DNA of 64,000 bases, from contig CANKZG010000001.1 of NCBI GenBank assembly GCA_947488435.1, forward strand, positions 1,108,308 to 1,172,307, given 5' to 3'. Below are positions 17,929-28,030 of this stretch, one piece after another. Origin of the DNA: an uncultured Flavobacteriaceae bacterium. Lineage in GTDB: Bacteria; Bacteroidota; Bacteroidia; Flavobacteriales; Flavobacteriaceae. Each line of letters starts with the position of its first letter. Positions within the stretch are counted from its first letter, which is position 1. A model generated the notes under the pieces. The model worked only from the letters and a program-made list of their open reading frames with translations. It searched no databases and had not been told where the DNA came from. The translations under genes and the position numbers were made by a program.

Positions 17929-20184
17929 CTAGAACCGAGCTTTTAAAGCGAAGGTAAAATCCCTACCTGGGTTCGGAATTGCAAAATCTTCAAAGAGCGT
18001 TTTTAAACGGGATAAATGATCTACATAAACCGTATTGAAAATGTTTTTTACGCCCAAGTTAAGATCAAATTGTTTATAGGTAAAACGAAGTCCTACATTG
18101 AATAAGGTATAGGCTTCATTGGGAAGTTCAAACTCACTTACACTATTTTGATCTAGAAAGTTTACCATTTGAATGTATCCATTTTGAAATTTTAAATCTC
18201 CCCCCAAATCAAAATCATAAGAGACTCGAGAATTAAAATTTACTGGAGGAATTAAAGGTAATGGGTTGCTATTACTATCATTCCCAAAAGTTAACGCAGC
18301 GCTACTTTGAAAGGACAGTTGCGGAAGTTTTGAAGGTTGATAGTTGATACTAATTTCCCCTCCATATAGTGTTGCATCTTCTTGTAAGTATGCAAAAATT
18401 GGAAGATTACCCTCTCCGGTTTCTCCCGTAGGAGTAATAAAAATATAATTATTAATAGCATTGTAGAATGGATTAATGATAAGCTTAAAACCCGCTTTTT
18501 CATAGTTTATGGCAAAATCTAATTGCGTAGCGGCTTCGCTAGTAAGGTTAGGATCTCCAACCTCTATTCTACCTACACCGCCATGTTCCCCATTGGAAAG
18601 CAATTCCGATACATTTGGAGCCCTAAAACCAGATGCGATGTTAAAACGAAGCGCAAAATCGCCTAGATCATACCTACTACCAAAAGAATAATTTAGGGAG
18701 TTGTAGGTATCATCAAAATCTGAAAAATTCGTAATACCATCAATAACAACACTTTCTGCCTGAATATTTTTAGAATCGAATCGGAATCCGGCTTGAAAGG
18801 TCAGTTTATCTGAAGGATCATAATTAAATAAACTATAAAATCCGAGCTCAGAACCTTGTCCATCAGGAATAAGAAAAACGGTACCACGATTTTCATTTTC
18901 TTGAAATAACCCTTGGGACCCTAAGGTTAAATTTACCTTATCGCTTTTAACAACATCTGATACTTTTAAATTGTAACTAGACACTCCCAAATTGAGATGT
19001 AAATCCGCAGTGTCTGCTACGTCGTTAAATTCCTGGCGGTCATTAACCGCATATCCCAGTATGAGATTAACGGCAGTATGACCTAAGGAAAAATTGTTTT
19101 CGAATGCAAGATTGTGTTGGGTAATATCTTGGAAAGGCAAGATAAAACCCCGATCAGTTGTATCCGAAAATGGTCTATCCGAAGGAATGCCAAATTCATT
19201 ATTTAAAAACGTATAGGTGAGTTTGGAAGTCCATGATTTTTCTTGATATCCTAGAGCAATCTTGGCATTTCGTTCGTTAAATCGTGTGTTGAATATGCGC
19301 TGACCAATAATGCGTTGTGCTTCGGTTTGAGCTTCTTCCGGAATTTGGTAGTCGGCAGCGGAATTAAAACCTAAAAAGGCATTTAATTTAAACGCTCCTT
19401 TTCCTGTTCGTACCCCAATTCGGTTTTGTGTGGTAAGGCTGTTGCTAAAGAATCCAGTTTCAACAACACCATCAATTTTTTTATTGGTAAACACTTCATC
19501 TACAAAATACAACACCCCACCAATGGCATCGGAACCATATAAAAGCGATGCAGGTCCCTTAATAACTTCTACACTACGGACACCGTTATTACTAACACCC
19601 AAGCCATGTTCAGCACCCCACTGTTGATTTTCAATACGCGTTCCTTGAGCATAGGTAACCACGCGATTACTGGTTAAACCTCTTATAACCGGTTTCCCAA
19701 TACTATTCCCCGTTGTATTTTGAGATACTCCGTTTAGGTTAGAAATACTCTCAGCAAGGGTATTTGAAAAGGTAGTATAGATATCGACAAGTTTTTGTTT
19801 CTCTACATTGACTACCAATTCTTTTTGAAGCTTGCCCCCAGGAACAGAGACTATAATTTCGTCTAATGCTGCTACGTTTTCTTCAAGTATAAGGTCAAGT
19901 GTTTCTATTTCTTTCTCTAAGACAACTAATTTTTCTACAGAATGATATCCAATAAAAGAGGCAATAACAGTGTAAGTGCCTGGAACAATGTTTTCAATAC
20001 GATATGCTCCAGCAGCATTAGAACTTGCTCCTTGGGCTGTTTTTTTTAAGACAATAGTGGAGAACGATAGCGGATTTCCATTAACATCAGTTATGGTACC
20101 TTTTAAGGTAATGGTATTGGCTTGCCCCCATATATTTCCAATGAAGCATATGGCAAGACAAATGAAGAGCGATTTAATGGACAT
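17929..20184 (-). CDS. TonB-dependent outer-membrane receptor
   Basis: Outer-membrane importer of 751 residues with a signal peptide (ends IWGQA), a carboxypeptidase-D-like regulatory domain (about 22-110), a plug domain (IRGLTSNRVVTYAQGTRIENQ, VEVIKGPASLLYGSDAIGGV) and a 22-strand-type barrel ending in aromatic residues (FTFALKARF). The plug segment QQWGAEHGLG is like that of receptors annotated for zinc or other metals (ZnuD-like), but the ligand is uncertain. The final Phe is the usual outer-membrane insertion signal. No SusD partner is adjacent, so polysaccharide uptake is unlikely. Confidence 0.92.
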   Translation of the reverse strand: MSIKSLFICLAICFIGNIWGQANTITLKGTITDVNGNPLSFSTIVLKKTAQGASSNAAGAYRIENIVPGTYTVIASFIGYHSVEKLVVLEKEIETLDLILEENVAALDEIIVSVPGGKLQKELVVNVEKQKLVDIYTTFSNTLAESISNLNGVSQNTTGNSIGKPVIRGLTSNRVVTYAQGTRIENQQWGAEHGLGVSNNGVRSVEVIKGPASLLYGSDAIGGVLYFVDEVFTNKKIDGVVETGFFSNSLTTQNRIGVRTGKGAFKLNAFLGFNSAADYQIPEEAQTEAQRIIGQRIFNTRFNERNAKIALGYQEKSWTSKLTYTFLNNEFGIPSDRPFSDTTDRGFILPFQDITQHNLAFENNFSLGHTAVNLILGYAVNDRQEFNDVADTADLHLNLGVSSYNLKVSDVVKSDKVNLTLGSQGLFQENENRGTVFLIPDGQGSELGFYSLFNYDPSDKLTFQAGFRFDSKNIQAESVVIDGITNFSDFDDTYNSLNYSFGSRYDLGDFALRFNIASGFRAPNVSELLSNGEHGGVGRIEVGDPNLTSEAATQLDFAINYEKAGFKLIINPFYNAINNYIFITPTGETGEGNLPIFAYLQEDATLYGGEISINYQPSKLPQLSFQSSAALTFGNDSNSNPLPLIPPVNFNSRVSYDFDLGGDLKFQNGYIQMVNFLDQNSVSEFELPNEAYTLFNVGLRFTYKQFDLNLGVKNIFNTVYVDHLSRLKTLFEDFAIPNPGRDFTFALKARF

Positions 20185-20330
20185 AAGTAAGATTGTGTTC
20201 TGCTAAATAAAATTTTAGACAAAACTAATAATTTATTTTTATGTCATAAAATGATTTTTTGCAAATCTTGTTTTTTAAATTACAAATAATATAGAAATGT
20301 ATATGAAGTGCGATCCCAATAACATACTTA

Positions 20331-20382
20331 AAACAAAAAAACCAAGAGCATAAACATGAAAATAATGTCTATACTCCTGGTT
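20331..20382 (-). terminator. Strong rho-independent terminator after the S41 protease gene
   Basis: An 18-bp stem is formed between 20382-20365 and 20357-20340 on the minus strand, with only three G-U wobbles and no mismatch, a 7-base loop and a following run of U. It lies about 50 bp after the stop of the minus-strand gene ending at 20433. Confidence 0.8.
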
Positions 20383-20432
20383 TGAAATAGTTGCTAACCA
20401 CTAGAAAAATTGGCTAGCGTTGTTTTGAAACC

Positions 20433-23400
20433 TTAGTTGTCTTTAAATCCATCCGGGCGTTTCCATTTTATTGGTGGAGCTGGCTCCGGCTTTAATTCAA
20501 ATGTATTAGCGCCTAATAATTTAAGCGCTTCATTAACCCCTCTTTCCAGTTGAGGATCACGCCCTTGCAATACCTTTTTAGGTTCTTGAATTACTTCGAT
20601 ATCAGGGGTAATACCATCACCTTCAACTGCCCAATTTCCTGCTACATCATAAAACCCTCCACGTGGCGCCACCATCCGACCACCATCAATAAATCTTGGA
20701 GTATCCCAAGTACCTACAAGTCCTCCCCATGTGCGCGTTCCTACCAGAGGGCCTAATTTTTTTGCATGAAACATATAAGGTAATAAATCTCCTCCTGAAC
20801 CAGAACGTTCGTTAATCAGCATTACCTTAGGTCCCCAAATGCCTGCCATGGGTGTAGTCCAAGGTCTGTTATCGTTTGATTTACTATTGAAGTACCCAAA
20901 TAATTCCCGAGACATAATATCTATCATATAATCTGCGGCAGCACCTCCACCGTTATTTCGTTCATCAACAATGACACCTTTCTTATCCTGTTGCGAAAAA
21001 TAATAACGATTAAAGGAATTAAATCCACCACCGCCTGTATTTGGCACATACACATAAGCAAGTTTGCCATTAGACATTTCCGATACCTTTCTTCGATTCC
21101 CTTCTATCCAATCATAGGTTCGCAAACCCCGCTCGCTACGAATAGGTTTCACCAGAACCGTTCGGGCATTTGCTAAACTTGGAGCACTATTTACAGTTAT
21201 CTTAATGGCTCTCCCTGCGGTTTGTTCCAAAAGACTATAAGGGTTCATATCTGTTCGAAGTTCTTGACCATTAATAGCCAACACATAATCCCCTTCTTTT
21301 ACATTTAATCCTGGTTGCGCAAGCGGAGCCTCTAAATTGGGATTCCAATTCTCACCCGTATAAATTTTTGAAATTTTATAAGCATTATTCGCTAGGGTGA
21401 AATCACAGCCCAATAAACCAATTGGTACTTGATCAAGATTTGGTAAATCCCCACCGGAAACATACGAATGCCCTATTGAGATTTCGCCACTCATAATATC
21501 CACCACATAGTTGAGATCCGTTCTATGGCGCACATGTTTTATCCATGGGGCATACCATTCATAAATAAGATCCCAAGGCGCTCCATGCGTATTGGAAACA
21601 TATAGGAAATCCCGCATATAGCGCCAGCCTTCCTTAAAAATTTGATGATACTCAGCCGTAGGATCAACCTTTATCTTAAGATCCATCTTTAACTTTCCAT
21701 CGCTGAGCTTTGGCTTTCCTTTGGTAGCAACAATATGCCAAGAACCATTTTGCTGTAATAAGATCTGTTTTCGATCTGATGAGGAAACCATTTGTGCGAT
21801 ATTTGAGGCAAAGGGATTTGCCTTCATTTTTTCCACATCGTAATTGTGAATGGTAAAATTCGGTTGATTAGGAACACTTTCTGCTACGAAAACTGTATTT
21901 GTTGGTCCTTTAGCTAAACCAACATAGTTACGAGCATCTAACTTTAAAGGAACAATGCGCTTATAAATACCATCGCTATCAATAGTTACAATAGCACTTG
22001 TGTTTGATGTGGAATTCTCTTTTTTGCTTGCCGTATCTTGATTTCCTTTCTCTTCATCCGTTTTTGGAAGGTTGGGAGCCTTTCCCGTTTTAGTTAATAC
22101 AATGGCATAAAGGCTTCGCACTACCTGCGTATCAAAAGAACTCATGTCCAGCCAACCGGATTGCAAAGCGTAATTTGTGCTTGCCAAAAAGTAAAGATAT
22201 GCCCCGCTTTCGTCCCATATCGGGCTTATAGCATCTGCTATTCCATCCGTTAGTTGTATCGTTTTTTTAGTAGTTATGTTATATGCAAAAATAGCTTTAT
22301 AGTGACTTTTAAGTTGCTTTGGATAGGCAATCCATTTGCTGTCTGGGGACCAAACAGGGTTCATGGTTCTATTGGGATGTGCGTATCCATCGGAAGCTAC
22401 TTTTTTAGCTTTACCAGAATTTAAGTTTATAATCCAAATGTTGTAATCTGTATCGGAATAGGCAATATGGTTACCATCTGGTGCCCAATCCGGTTGAAAA
22501 TAAAAGGTATGATTTGGCAGGGAATAAATTTTTTGATTTTCTCCATCTTGATTTGCAACTACCAATTGATATTCTCCGCTAGCATCAGAAAACCAGGCCA
22601 CCTTGTCTCCCTTGGGCGACCAGACCGGAGATCGATCGGCAATCCCTGAGCTATTGGTTAGGTTCTTCCAGCTACCATTTTCCTTCGGCACTGTGAATAT
22701 ATCTCCTCTATGTTCAAAAATAGCGCGTTTTCCAGTTGGGGATATGTTGGGGTTGGTTAAGCTTCGAGCTGCTATGTTTTCCCATCTGGGGCGCGAAAAA
22801 TTCATATCGCCATTAACCGTTATACTTAATTGTTTTGTGCTCCCATCAGCAGGGTTTAAGAGGTGCAGGTAACCTCCTTGTTCATAAACAATTTTATCAG
22901 TACTTGCATCTAAACTCTTTACATCGAACCGCTTGTGAAATGTAAGCTGTTTTTCAGCTTTTGTAACAGGATCAAAGGACCAAATATTACTGGCATAATC
23001 ACGTTCGGAAAGATAATAAACTTTGTTTTCTAACCATACTGGATCTAGATGTCTCTCACTTGTGGGTTGTGGGGTTCTTATGAGATCCTTGGTTTTCATA
23101 TTTACAATCCAAATAGGCATTGCTTGTCCTCCGCGGTAATTACGCCATTCGGGATCCCAAAATGTAATCGGAACATAAGCAATATGTTCTCCATCTGGGG
23201 AAATTTCTCCAAAAGCAGCTCTCGGAATATCAATAGCTACGGGTAAACCTCCTTGCGCAGAAACTTTATAGAATTTATTGGTTTGGGTAGGTTTACTTTC
23301 TCTACCCGAACGAAACAATACCTCCCCTTCTGGTGTCCATCCCTGCACAAAATCTCCGCCGGGATGCCAAGTAAGTCTAGCCGGTTCTCCCCCTTTGGCA

Positions 23401-23669
23401 GGGATAACATAAACATCAGTGTTACCATCGTACTGCGCTGTAAAGGCGATATGTTTTCCATCTGGGGAAAAATGGGGTAGTGATTCGTAACCTTCATTGC
23501 TTGTAAGTCGAACTGCATTTCCGCCATTTACGGTTGTCTTCCAAAGATCGTTTGCATATACAAAAACGATATGCGAATCGGAGAGGGTGGGTTGTCGTAA
23601 TAATTGTGTTCCTTGAGCAAAAAGCCCTGTAAATAAAAGAGAAAATGCAAGTGTAAGTAGCTGTTTCAT
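20433..23669 (-). CDS. Tricorn-like S41 family protease with beta-propeller domains, secreted
   Basis: A 1078-residue secreted protein (signal peptide ending GLFAQG). The N-terminal half holds WD40/TolB-like propeller repeats, seen as recurring blocks of the type FSPDGKHIAFTAQYDGN, WSPKGDKVAWFSDASGEYQL and WSPDSKWIAYPK. A core domain, a PDZ domain (LNVKEGDYVLAINGQEL) and an S41 tail-specific protease domain follow (DERNNGGGAAADY; NERSGSGGDLLPYMF with the putative catalytic Ser in SGSGGD). This is the tricorn protease order. It probably degrades peptides in the periplasm or at the cell surface. Confidence 0.92.
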   Translation of the reverse strand: MKQLLTLAFSLLFTGLFAQGTQLLRQPTLSDSHIVFVYANDLWKTTVNGGNAVRLTSNEGYESLPHFSPDGKHIAFTAQYDGNTDVYVIPAKGGEPARLTWHPGGDFVQGWTPEGEVLFRSGRESKPTQTNKFYKVSAQGGLPVAIDIPRAAFGEISPDGEHIAYVPITFWDPEWRNYRGGQAMPIWIVNMKTKDLIRTPQPTSERHLDPVWLENKVYYLSERDYASNIWSFDPVTKAEKQLTFHKRFDVKSLDASTDKIVYEQGGYLHLLNPADGSTKQLSITVNGDMNFSRPRWENIAARSLTNPNISPTGKRAIFEHRGDIFTVPKENGSWKNLTNSSGIADRSPVWSPKGDKVAWFSDASGEYQLVVANQDGENQKIYSLPNHTFYFQPDWAPDGNHIAYSDTDYNIWIINLNSGKAKKVASDGYAHPNRTMNPVWSPDSKWIAYPKQLKSHYKAIFAYNITTKKTIQLTDGIADAISPIWDESGAYLYFLASTNYALQSGWLDMSSFDTQVVRSLYAIVLTKTGKAPNLPKTDEEKGNQDTASKKENSTSNTSAIVTIDSDGIYKRIVPLKLDARNYVGLAKGPTNTVFVAESVPNQPNFTIHNYDVEKMKANPFASNIAQMVSSSDRKQILLQQNGSWHIVATKGKPKLSDGKLKMDLKIKVDPTAEYHQIFKEGWRYMRDFLYVSNTHGAPWDLIYEWYAPWIKHVRHRTDLNYVVDIMSGEISIGHSYVSGGDLPNLDQVPIGLLGCDFTLANNAYKISKIYTGENWNPNLEAPLAQPGLNVKEGDYVLAINGQELRTDMNPYSLLEQTAGRAIKITVNSAPSLANARTVLVKPIRSERGLRTYDWIEGNRRKVSEMSNGKLAYVYVPNTGGGGFNSFNRYYFSQQDKKGVIVDERNNGGGAAADYMIDIMSRELFGYFNSKSNDNRPWTTPMAGIWGPKVMLINERSGSGGDLLPYMFHAKKLGPLVGTRTWGGLVGTWDTPRFIDGGRMVAPRGGFYDVAGNWAVEGDGITPDIEVIQEPKKVLQGRDPQLERGVNEALKLLGANTFELKPEPAPPIKWKRPDGFKDN

Positions 23670-23769
23670 ACTGAAATTCCTGAATTAATTAACAGGAATT
23701 AAGGTATTGAAAAAAATGAAAACTACCGCAGTATTTTGCTAAAGTTTAAAAGCATTTCAAACCGCAATG

Positions 23770-25299
23770 TTACTCTGCAACCGTAAACTCTTTAATAGCT
23801 TGATTAGGTTCAATAATATCATAGCCTTTCCAAAATTCTGGATTGTAACGAGGCATATAAACTGGCAATACTGTATTTTTTTCGGTAAAAGCTTCGAACT
23901 GATTGGAAGAGAGGTTTTCCGTATCAAAGATTACAATTTCAAACTTACTTCCTCCGGTTACGGCCATATCTATTTTAACAGATAGTTCGTTCTGTTTTCT
24001 TCGCCCCTTTACGTGTTTGTTTTTTTCAATAATTTTAAGCGGACGTCGAATGCCCACTCTATTTCCGTTTTCAGCTTCTAAAAACCGAAGATCGTAGCGA
24101 TCGTTTGTTCCTTTAGAAAAGATCATTTTTCCTTTTGCTACATTTTCTGCAAGCGATATTCCTAAGAGTTTGAATTTTCGAATGGGTTTTACATTTTCAT
24201 AATCGAGTCTAATAATAGCAAAATCGTCAGAATTAATATATAAACGACCTTTATAATCAGCACCTCCCTTTGGCTCGAAAGTTAGGATATAAACGGCGGC
24301 ATCACCAAAATAGGTAAACTCCTGAAGATTAAAAACATATTTATTGGACTTACGTATAAAATTAAGATCTGTATCTTTCATGAAGAAAAGATTCTTGAAT
24401 GTTCTTCCCATGGTAGATTTTCGCCATTTTGCAAAATTTTGCTTGCGTTCGGCCTCCCTTTTTTTACGATCTTCCAATTCTTTTTGCAGCGCTGCGGCAT
24501 TTGTTGAATCAACTTCGGCATCAAAAATTTCATCTGCACCAACCTTTGTTCCAAAAAGTCCAGATTTAATCTTAAAATAAGAATCTGGTTTTACATTTTT
24601 CTTTATTATTTCATTGAAACGTTCCTCTAGAGAAGTGAGGTCTAATTCACTGTTTTTATCGTATAATTCGGAGGCTTTGATTAAATTTATCTTTTGATTT
24701 TCACTGTCGTAATTTCCATAGAGATCACATAAAACTTCAGTATAGCGATAATCGTTTTTAGGTACGGATTCCAATACACTATCTAGGAAAGGTTTACTTA
24801 ATTCTTTAATAGTTGATTTTATAAATTTGTAATCTGTTTTCACCAAATTCGAACGATACGATTCTCTAAAGAAAAGTTTCTTTTTAGTGAAATCCTGATT
24901 GTAATTTTTATCTAGATTTTCCTTTACTTTTTTAATAATCTCTTCAGGAGTATATTGTTTATTACTTAAAACAACAGCATTAAGTTCTATTGCTTTTGCT
25001 GGGAGATAAATAATGCTATCTGTAAATTTTTCGAGCGATTGTGCCAGCGATTTATACCCTATACAGGAGATAAACAACGAATCTGTAGCTACAGAGGTTT
25101 TCGTGGTTTGAATGCTAAAATTACCTTCCTCATTTGTAATTACTCCTCTCTTATTTGAAAGAAGTACAGTAACATATGGAATAGGCTTTAAAGTGGCGGA
25201 ATCAAGAATTTTTGCACTAATGGTACGATCTTGTGCCTGACTAAAACAAATGGAACAAAGGATTAGAACAAAGGTAAGGACAGTAGTTGATTTTTGCAT
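23770..25299 (-). CDS. Secreted protein with carboxypeptidase-like regulatory domain
   Basis: A 509-residue protein with a signal peptide (ends CFSQAQD) and an N-terminal CarboxypepD_reg-like beta-sandwich (SAKILDSATLKPIPYVTVLL, residues about 26-110). A long uncharacterised region follows, with charged helices near residues 270-300 (ELEDRKKREAERKQNF). No catalytic motif is evident. Such proteins are common in Bacteroidota envelopes. It precedes the S41 protease by about 100 bp on the same strand, so the two may be co-transcribed. Confidence 0.85.
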   Translation of the reverse strand: MQKSTTVLTFVLILCSICFSQAQDRTISAKILDSATLKPIPYVTVLLSNKRGVITNEEGNFSIQTTKTSVATDSLFISCIGYKSLAQSLEKFTDSIIYLPAKAIELNAVVLSNKQYTPEEIIKKVKENLDKNYNQDFTKKKLFFRESYRSNLVKTDYKFIKSTIKELSKPFLDSVLESVPKNDYRYTEVLCDLYGNYDSENQKINLIKASELYDKNSELDLTSLEERFNEIIKKNVKPDSYFKIKSGLFGTKVGADEIFDAEVDSTNAAALQKELEDRKKREAERKQNFAKWRKSTMGRTFKNLFFMKDTDLNFIRKSNKYVFNLQEFTYFGDAAVYILTFEPKGGADYKGRLYINSDDFAIIRLDYENVKPIRKFKLLGISLAENVAKGKMIFSKGTNDRYDLRFLEAENGNRVGIRRPLKIIEKNKHVKGRRKQNELSVKIDMAVTGGSKFEIVIFDTENLSSNQFEAFTEKNTVLPVYMPRYNPEFWKGYDIIEPNQAIKEFTVAE

Positions 25300-25464
25300 A
25301 TTTCGGTTTGTGAAAACGAATTAAAGCATACCCACTGCAATACACCTAATTATTTAGTTTTTTTTAATAGCATTTTATTCTTTTTTTAACGGAAACAAAT
25401 AAAATAGCTACTGTTTTTTACTTAAAAACAACGAAGACGAACGCCTTAAACTTGTTAGACGCAA

Positions 25465-26346
25465 TTATCTTTTGTACACACGCACCCAGTCTACTTCCAT
25501 ACTGGAACTATCAACAAAAGTAGTAGGGTCTACGCCAGGGAAAAATACCCCACCGACCGCAGCATTGATGACAATTTGTTGTTTTTTTCCCAAAAGCTGG
25601 CTGATAAAGTTTCTGGAATTGGTTTGATAGAGATGTAAGCGTTCATCATCAAACCTAATCTCCAAAGTGGTAGCGGTCCAAATAAGTTCATAAGTATGAA
25701 AATCTGCAGTAATATCTACATCAACATCATGCTCTACAACAGTATCTTCTAATCTTGTAAGAGGGATGTTAGGTTCTGTACCGAAGAAAATATTGGAAGA
25801 AAATTCCATAGGTAAATTTCCCCGTGCTTCAATAATATCAATTTCTCCCATAGTAGGCCACGGGTCACCAAAAGACCAAAAAGCAGGCCACATACCCAAG
25901 CCTTCCGGCATTCGGATGCTAGCTACAAAACGATATTCTTGTTCCCCAGCTATAGCGGAAGGGCCAAATGTAGTTTTCGTTTCGATACGCCCTGAAACGT
26001 AGTCAAAATCTTTTGGAGTTGCGTCAAACGGATTATTAGGGCCTATAATATTTTCGCGCTCAACAGCTATCGTAAGGATACCATTTTCTATAGAAAGTTG
26101 TTCTTCCTGGTATAACTGAATTTCATTATTAAAAGCACCACTCTCCCAAATGTTCCATTGCGAAAGATCAGAATCGAAGGTGTCTTCAAAAATTAAATTC
26201 CATTCTAAGTTTGTTGGAGGCTCTACTGGAGTTCCTCCAACTGGATCTGGAGTTGCCACAGGTGGAGCACCATCATCCGAACTTGAACTCGAACATGCTA
26301 CAAAAAGTAATGCGGTAAAAAATAATGAAAGATAAGACTTAAACAT
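25465..26346 (-). CDS. GH16 glycoside hydrolase lipoprotein (laminarinase-like)
   Basis: Endo-beta-glucanase candidate for cleaving laminarin-type beta-1,3-glucan. The lipoprotein signal ends at Cys18 (LLFVACSSS), followed by a Ser/Asp/Pro linker typical of surface lipoproteins. The GH16 domain begins near residue 48 (LEWNLIFEDTFD). The catalytic motif GEIDIIEARG places nucleophile Glu168, Asp170 and acid/base Glu173, including the extra residue seen in laminarinase-type GH16 enzymes. WPAFW and a C-terminal WVRVYKR also fit. It is not inside a SusCD polysaccharide locus here. Confidence 0.9.
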   Translation of the reverse strand: MFKSYLSLFFTALLFVACSSSSSDDGAPPVATPDPVGGTPVEPPTNLEWNLIFEDTFDSDLSQWNIWESGAFNNEIQLYQEEQLSIENGILTIAVERENIIGPNNPFDATPKDFDYVSGRIETKTTFGPSAIAGEQEYRFVASIRMPEGLGMWPAFWSFGDPWPTMGEIDIIEARGNLPMEFSSNIFFGTEPNIPLTRLEDTVVEHDVDVDITADFHTYELIWTATTLEIRFDDERLHLYQTNSRNFISQLLGKKQQIVINAAVGGVFFPGVDPTTFVDSSSMEVDWVRVYKR

Positions 26347-26456
26347 AAAAATTCTTTTTGGGAAAGTTACAAAACTTTGGAGATTAGAACTATAAAAAGG
26401 GTTGAATTACAGTTATAGTGGATATAAAATAGGCCTAAATGTAAAAGTTTGTTAAT

Positions 26457-26490
26457 TATTTTGAAACAATCATTTCAAAATATATATTTG
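26457..26490 (+). promoter_or_regulatory. Promoter and palindromic operator of the TetR gene at 26508
   Basis: TTTG at 26460-26463, a 19-bp spacer and TATATTTG at 26483-26490 match the Bacteroidota promoter. A perfect palindrome with 10-bp arms, TATTTTGAAA (26457-26466) and TTTCAAAATA (26473-26482) around a 6-base centre, fills the -33 box and spacer, so repressor and polymerase would compete. Confidence 0.78.
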
Positions 26491-26507
26491 CTATCAAAGT
26501 AGAAAAA

Positions 26508-27089
26508 ATGCCACGTCCAGAAGAATTCAATAAAGCTAATGTATTGCAGAATGCAATGGTACTTTTTTGGAAAAAAGGATATGAAGGAACTTCAATGCAG
26601 GATTTGGTTGATGCTACGGGTTTAAATAGATCTAGTATCTACAATTCTTTTGGTTCTAAGCTTGCCTTATATCAAGAAACCTTAAAAGAATATCAACAAC
26701 AAAATAGTAGTATTTTCCAACGTGCCTTAGTGCGTGCGACGAACCCTCTTGAAGCTATTCGTTATGTTTTTGAGAGTTTTTTACCCGAAGTGGCTAAAAA
26801 GGAGTGTGAGAGGGGATGTTTTTTAATGAATTCAAAGGCAGAAATGGCCAATAAAGAAGAAGATGTTAGGAAATGGCTTTTAGGACATCAAGAACAAAGT
26901 TTGTCCTTTTTTAGCGATTTGATATTGTCAGGTCAGGAAGAAGGTTTTATCAATAGTGATCGAAAAGCGGAGGATCTAGCATATTTTATCTTTACTTCAT
27001 TTCAGGGGTATAGAATGACAGGAATTCTGGTAAAAGATCCTAAAATTTTAAAAGAGATTATTAACAATACACTTAGCGTTTTAAACTAA
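26508..27089 (+). CDS. TetR/AcrR-family regulator of the SDR gene
   Basis: A 193-residue repressor with helix-turn-helix TSMQDLVDATGLNRSSIYNS (about residues 28-47) and a C-terminal domain of the YxaF/AcuR-like kind (ERGCFLMNSKAEM). It is 63 bp upstream of an SDR oxidoreductase gene. The TTTCAAAA half-site and 6-base spacing of its own operator recur in the gap between the two genes, so it probably controls both. The inducing compound is likely a substrate of the SDR, but is unknown. Confidence 0.9.
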   Translation: MPRPEEFNKANVLQNAMVLFWKKGYEGTSMQDLVDATGLNRSSIYNSFGSKLALYQETLKEYQQQNSSIFQRALVRATNPLEAIRYVFESFLPEVAKKECERGCFLMNSKAEMANKEEDVRKWLLGHQEQSLSFFSDLILSGQEEGFINSDRKAEDLAYFIFTSFQGYRMTGILVKDPKILKEIINNTLSVLN

Positions 27090-27102
27090 TTTTTTTAATC
27101 AA

Positions 27103-27124
27103 TTATGGAATGATCATTTCAAAA
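27103..27124. promoter_or_regulatory. Second TetR operator upstream of the SDR gene
   Basis: Imperfect palindrome centred on TGATCA (27111-27116), with right arm TTTCAAAA identical to that of the operator at 26457-26482 and the same 6-base centre. The left arm TTATGGAA has two mismatches. The shared block ATCATTTCAAAATA is 14 bp long. Confidence 0.65.
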
Positions 27125-27152
27125 TAATATATTAATATAAATAATAAAAGTA

Positions 27153-27902
27153 ATGGGAAGATTTAATGATAAAGTAGTAGTAGTATCAGGAGGAAACTCT
27201 GGAATAGGGCTGGAAACTGTGAAAGGGTTTTTAAATGAGGGAGCCAAAGTGGTATTTTCCGGAAGGAGACAAGAGGCCCTAGATGCGGCCTCATCGGAGT
27301 TGACTGGGAATTTTAAAACAGTATTGGCAGATCAAAGTCGATTGGAGGATAATTCAAAGCTAATTACCGAAGCTGTCAATACCTATGGTAAAATAGATGT
27401 GTTATTCGTAAATGCCGGAGTGGCTTATTTTACTCCAGCAGATCAAATTGATGAAAATCACTTTGATACGCAATTTAATATCAATATAAAAGGACCTACA
27501 TTTTTGGTGAAAAATGCAATACCACATCTAAATGATGGAGGGGTTATTCTATTTAACAGCTCTATTGTACATCAAAAAGGGTTTGAAGGTGCTGCCATTT
27601 ACAGCGCAACAAAAGGGGCATTGCGAGCATATGCACGGGTATTAACTACAGAATTGGCTCCGCGCCAAATTCGTGTAAATACCATAGCACCAGGACCAAT
27701 TGCCACACCTATTTATACGAAAATGGGAATGCCAGACGAAATGGTAAATGAGATGGGTGAAAGCTTTGCAGCCTCCAATCCATTAAAGCGTTTTGGTACT
27801 CCATCAGAAATTGCAAATGCGGTACTGTTTTTAGCCTCTGCCGAAGCGAGTTACGTAAACGGTATCGAATTGGAAGTTGACGGTGGTATGAGTCAGATAT
27901 AA
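27153..27902 (+). CDS. Short-chain dehydrogenase/reductase (SDR)
   Basis: Classical NAD(P)-dependent SDR of 249 residues. The cofactor motif is SGGNSGIG near residue 12, the structural motif VNAGVA near residue 90, the catalytic Ser in LFNSSIVH and the YSATK catalytic Tyr-Lys pair near residue 150. An Arg after the second strand (SGRRQ) suggests NADP(H). The substrate is unknown. The upstream TetR and shared operator suggest induction by a small organic compound. Confidence 0.92.
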   Translation: MGRFNDKVVVVSGGNSGIGLETVKGFLNEGAKVVFSGRRQEALDAASSELTGNFKTVLADQSRLEDNSKLITEAVNTYGKIDVLFVNAGVAYFTPADQIDENHFDTQFNINIKGPTFLVKNAIPHLNDGGVILFNSSIVHQKGFEGAAIYSATKGALRAYARVLTTELAPRQIRVNTIAPGPIATPIYTKMGMPDEMVNEMGESFAASNPLKRFGTPSEIANAVLFLASAEASYVNGIELEVDGGMSQI

Positions 27903-27923
27903 GCAGGTTTTTAACAAAATAGC

Positions 27924-27957
27924 AAAGGTTCACTGCTCCGTGCAGTGAACCTTTTTT
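27924..27957 (+). terminator. Rho-independent terminator after the SDR gene
   Basis: Perfect 13-bp stem (27924-27936 with 27942-27954), a 5-base loop and a T run, 22 bp after the SDR stop. It closes the tetR-SDR unit. Confidence 0.9.
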
Positions 27958-27997
27958 ATAAATTTATTCCTCATGTTCTCTTTAGTTATGCAATATG

Positions 27998-28005
27998 TAT
28001 ATTTG
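27998..28005 (+). promoter_or_regulatory. -7 element of the DUF423 gene
   Basis: TATATTTG matches TAnnTTTG, 25 bp upstream of ATG 28031. The -33 box is not canonical (TTTAG near 27980). Confidence 0.45.
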
Positions 28006-28030
28006 AAAGAAATCTCAAAATAATTTTCTC

